Below, piece by piece: positions 62,701 through 64,000 of a stretch of 64,000 bases of DNA. The DNA comes from Diadema setosum. Lineage: Eukaryota; Echinodermata; Echinoidea; Diadematoida; Diadematidae. The DNA lies in assembly GCA_033980235.1 (NCBI GenBank), contig CM067067.1, positions 11,882,901 to 11,946,900 of the forward strand, in the 5' to 3' direction. A program made the translations under genes and the position numbers. Position 1 is the first letter of the stretch. Every line of letters starts with the position of its first letter. The notes under the pieces are model-generated. The model saw only the letters and a program-made list of their open reading frames with translations, had not been told where the DNA came from and made no database searches.

Positions 62701-63370
62701 TTTGATTGTTTTCCATGCAGCCTGTTGCGTATTTTCATAGTGATGATATTACCCACGATCAAATGAATGGCATTTTGCTATAACCAACAATTTGATTTTT
62801 TTTTTCCAAATAGTTGCGACATAAATAAAAGAAAAAATAATCACACCCGTTATGCAATTATGCACAAGATTTTTTTTCTTAAATTAAAACTGTAACCATG
62901 TTACAGTTTCATTTGCATAAATGCGGGTTAGTGTTTTAAACAAAAACTGATATCATAGCTCTCAAACTGAACGAGCTTAATTTTTCTTCTTTTTTTTCAT
63001 CTTAGGTTACATAGATCGCATTTTTGTTCGATTTACGGGCCATATTCAAATTGATTTTAATAAATAAGGTAAACAAGCCATATATGGAACTGCAAAAGTT
63101 CAAGCAAGATCGCACAAAAATGGTGGGAGTTATGAAATATCAAAGTTTCACGAAATGATGCTTGCAGGAAATATTATACAAGCTTCGTAGAGATACAACT
63201 GATTCATAGTCACGTCAATTCACCCAGACGATCGTTTGTGTTTTCTTTGTGTTTGTGTGTGTATTTGTGTGTATGTGTGTCACTGTGTGTGTGTTCAAAT
63301 TTACGATCAAAATAACATTACAAAGTTTAGTAGGAAGAGAACTGTGAACACGACCTATTATGATAACGTA
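62701..63370. other. AT-rich noncoding stretch with (GT)n
   Basis: GT-rich microsatellite at 63247-63295. No gene recognised. Confidence 0.6.
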
Positions 63371-63373
63371 TTT

Positions 63374-63407
63374 CTTTTTTTTTCTTTTTTTTTCTTTTTT
63401 TTTTTTT
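63374..63407. repeat. (T9C)n tract, possible retrotransposon tail
   Basis: On the + strand, C followed by nine T recurs with an exact 10-base period, ending in about 13 T. On the minus strand this reads as an A-rich tail a short way beyond the retrotransposon 3' region, so it may be the element's poly-A end. Confidence 0.6.
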
Positions 63408-64000
63408 GCTGTTCAACGCTGATAATAGCTAAGCAATAATAATTAGACAAATTTGTATAGCGCAGCTACTATGTAAATATACTCTACTGCGCTGTGATGT
63501 AACAGAGCTCCTGTCACTGATTAGACACACGAAAATAAATAACAAATTAATCAAAGGCTTCTGAAAAAAGATAAGTCTTCAATAAAGATTTGAAGACAAC
63601 AAGTGATGATGCCTTCCTCAGTTTCTCAGGTAATTTATTCCAAAGTTTTGGAGCAGCACAGCTGAAGGCACAGTCCCCTAAAGTTACTTTCGTTTTTAAA
63701 TGAGATTGCTTTAGAAGCAACTTATTCTGTGTACTTCGTAAATTATGAGAATATGAGTGTGATTTCATTGATATCAATTCTGATAAATAACCAGGTGCTT
63801 GACCATACAATACTTTATAAACGAGTATCAAAATTTTAAATACAATTCTCTGTCTTACTGGCAACCAATGTAACTTCTTCAAAACGGGTGTAATATGTGA
63901 AAATTTTGACGAACTGAACACAAGTCTTGCACATGCATTCTGTACACGCTGAAGCTTGGTTATCTGTGAATCTGGTAAACCAAACAACAGCCCATTACAA
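63408..64000 (-). mobile_element. 3' end of a non-LTR retrotransposon
   Basis: Includes the reverse transcriptase C-terminus (63547-64000) and a 3' untranslated region. The latter holds a stem (GCGCAG at 63460-63465 with CTGCGC at 63487-63492) and, on the minus strand, GCGCTATACAAATTTGTCTA then ATTATTATTG, a layout common at the ends of CR1/L2/Jockey-type elements. The exact 3' end is either after the ATT run (about 63434) or at the A-rich tail (63408). The 5' part is outside the window. Confidence 0.8.
63547..64000 (-). CDS. Reverse transcriptase C-terminal region, non-LTR retrotransposon (partial)
   Basis: An uninterrupted minus-strand frame of about 150 codons enters from the right edge and ends at TAA (63547-63549). 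The first visible residues read CNGLLFGLPDSQ, so there is no true start here. The sequence LQRVQNACARLVF, then HITPVLKKLHWLPVRQRI and KILILVYKVLYGQAPGYL, is the hallmark region after the catalytic palm in Jockey/CR1/L2-type reverse transcriptases. It is followed by LWNKLPEKLRKASSLVVFKS and a final TYLFSEAFD. The catalytic YADD-type motif and any endonuclease lie upstream, beyond the window. The frame has no stops or frameshifts, so this copy may be fairly young. Clade assignment would need the missing part. Confidence 0.92.
   Translation of the reverse strand, partial: CNGLLFGLPDSQITKLQRVQNACARLVFSSSKFSHITPVLKKLHWLPVRQRIVFKILILVYKVLYGQAPGYLSELISMKSHSYSHNLRSTQNKLLLKQSHLKTKVTLGDCAFSCAAPKLWNKLPEKLRKASSLVVFKSLLKTYLFSEAFD

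Overview
The window looks like AT-rich, intron- or intergenic-type nuclear DNA from an animal, most likely a marine invertebrate. I favour an echinoderm, but only because the repeat types seem familiar; nothing in the sequence proves it. Microsatellites are abundant, short DNA transposons carry clear target-site duplications, there are traces of a tRNA-derived SINE, and one non-LTR retrotransposon tail is present. Open reading frames of 60 to 217 codons occur on both strands at a density expected of AT-rich DNA, and apart from one I could not tie any of them to a protein family.

The only secure protein-coding feature is at the right edge. On the minus strand, 63547-64000 encodes the intact C-terminal end of a non-LTR retrotransposon reverse transcriptase. 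The rest of that element lies outside the window. A weaker gene candidate sits just to its left. Around 62.0-62.7 kb the sequence becomes CpG-richer. There, on the minus strand, a 57-codon frame (62304-62131) is followed in frame by a short start (62097) that runs into a strong splice-donor motif at 62070. This could be the first exon of a gene transcribed leftward, which would make most of the window its first intron.

The most striking feature is a set of small hairpin-type DNA transposons. At least seven insertions are exactly flanked by TTAA. They fall into four families: A at 14.3, 28.0 and 39.6 kb; B at 16.6 kb, with a half copy at 61.0 kb; C at 22.2 and 42.5 kb; D at 33.0 kb. Family A copies share their interior but carry two different terminal sequences. 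Other elements are a pogo/Tigger-like element (23.8 kb), a TA-flanked element (8.0 kb), a snap-back element with an 8-bp duplication (6.7 kb), a GC-rich element with a second element nested inside it (26.4 kb), several palindromic elements (17.6, 18.2, 19.2 kb), and a nearly perfect 146-bp inverted repeat (10.5-10.8 kb).

Layout from left to right: 0-1.1 kb, the end of a tandemly arranged GC-rich repeat with a terminal hairpin; 1.1-6.6 kb, microsatellites and SINE traces; 6.6-42.8 kb, MITE-rich AT-rich DNA; 42.8-61 kb, mostly unique AT-rich DNA with simple repeats; 62 kb, possible promoter and first exon; 63.4-64 kb, non-LTR retrotransposon. Scattered RFX-type X-box motifs, a perfect DR4 nuclear-receptor motif, a perfect CRE, and several GC-richer islands suggest regulatory sequence in the unique part. 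None of that has been tested by comparison.
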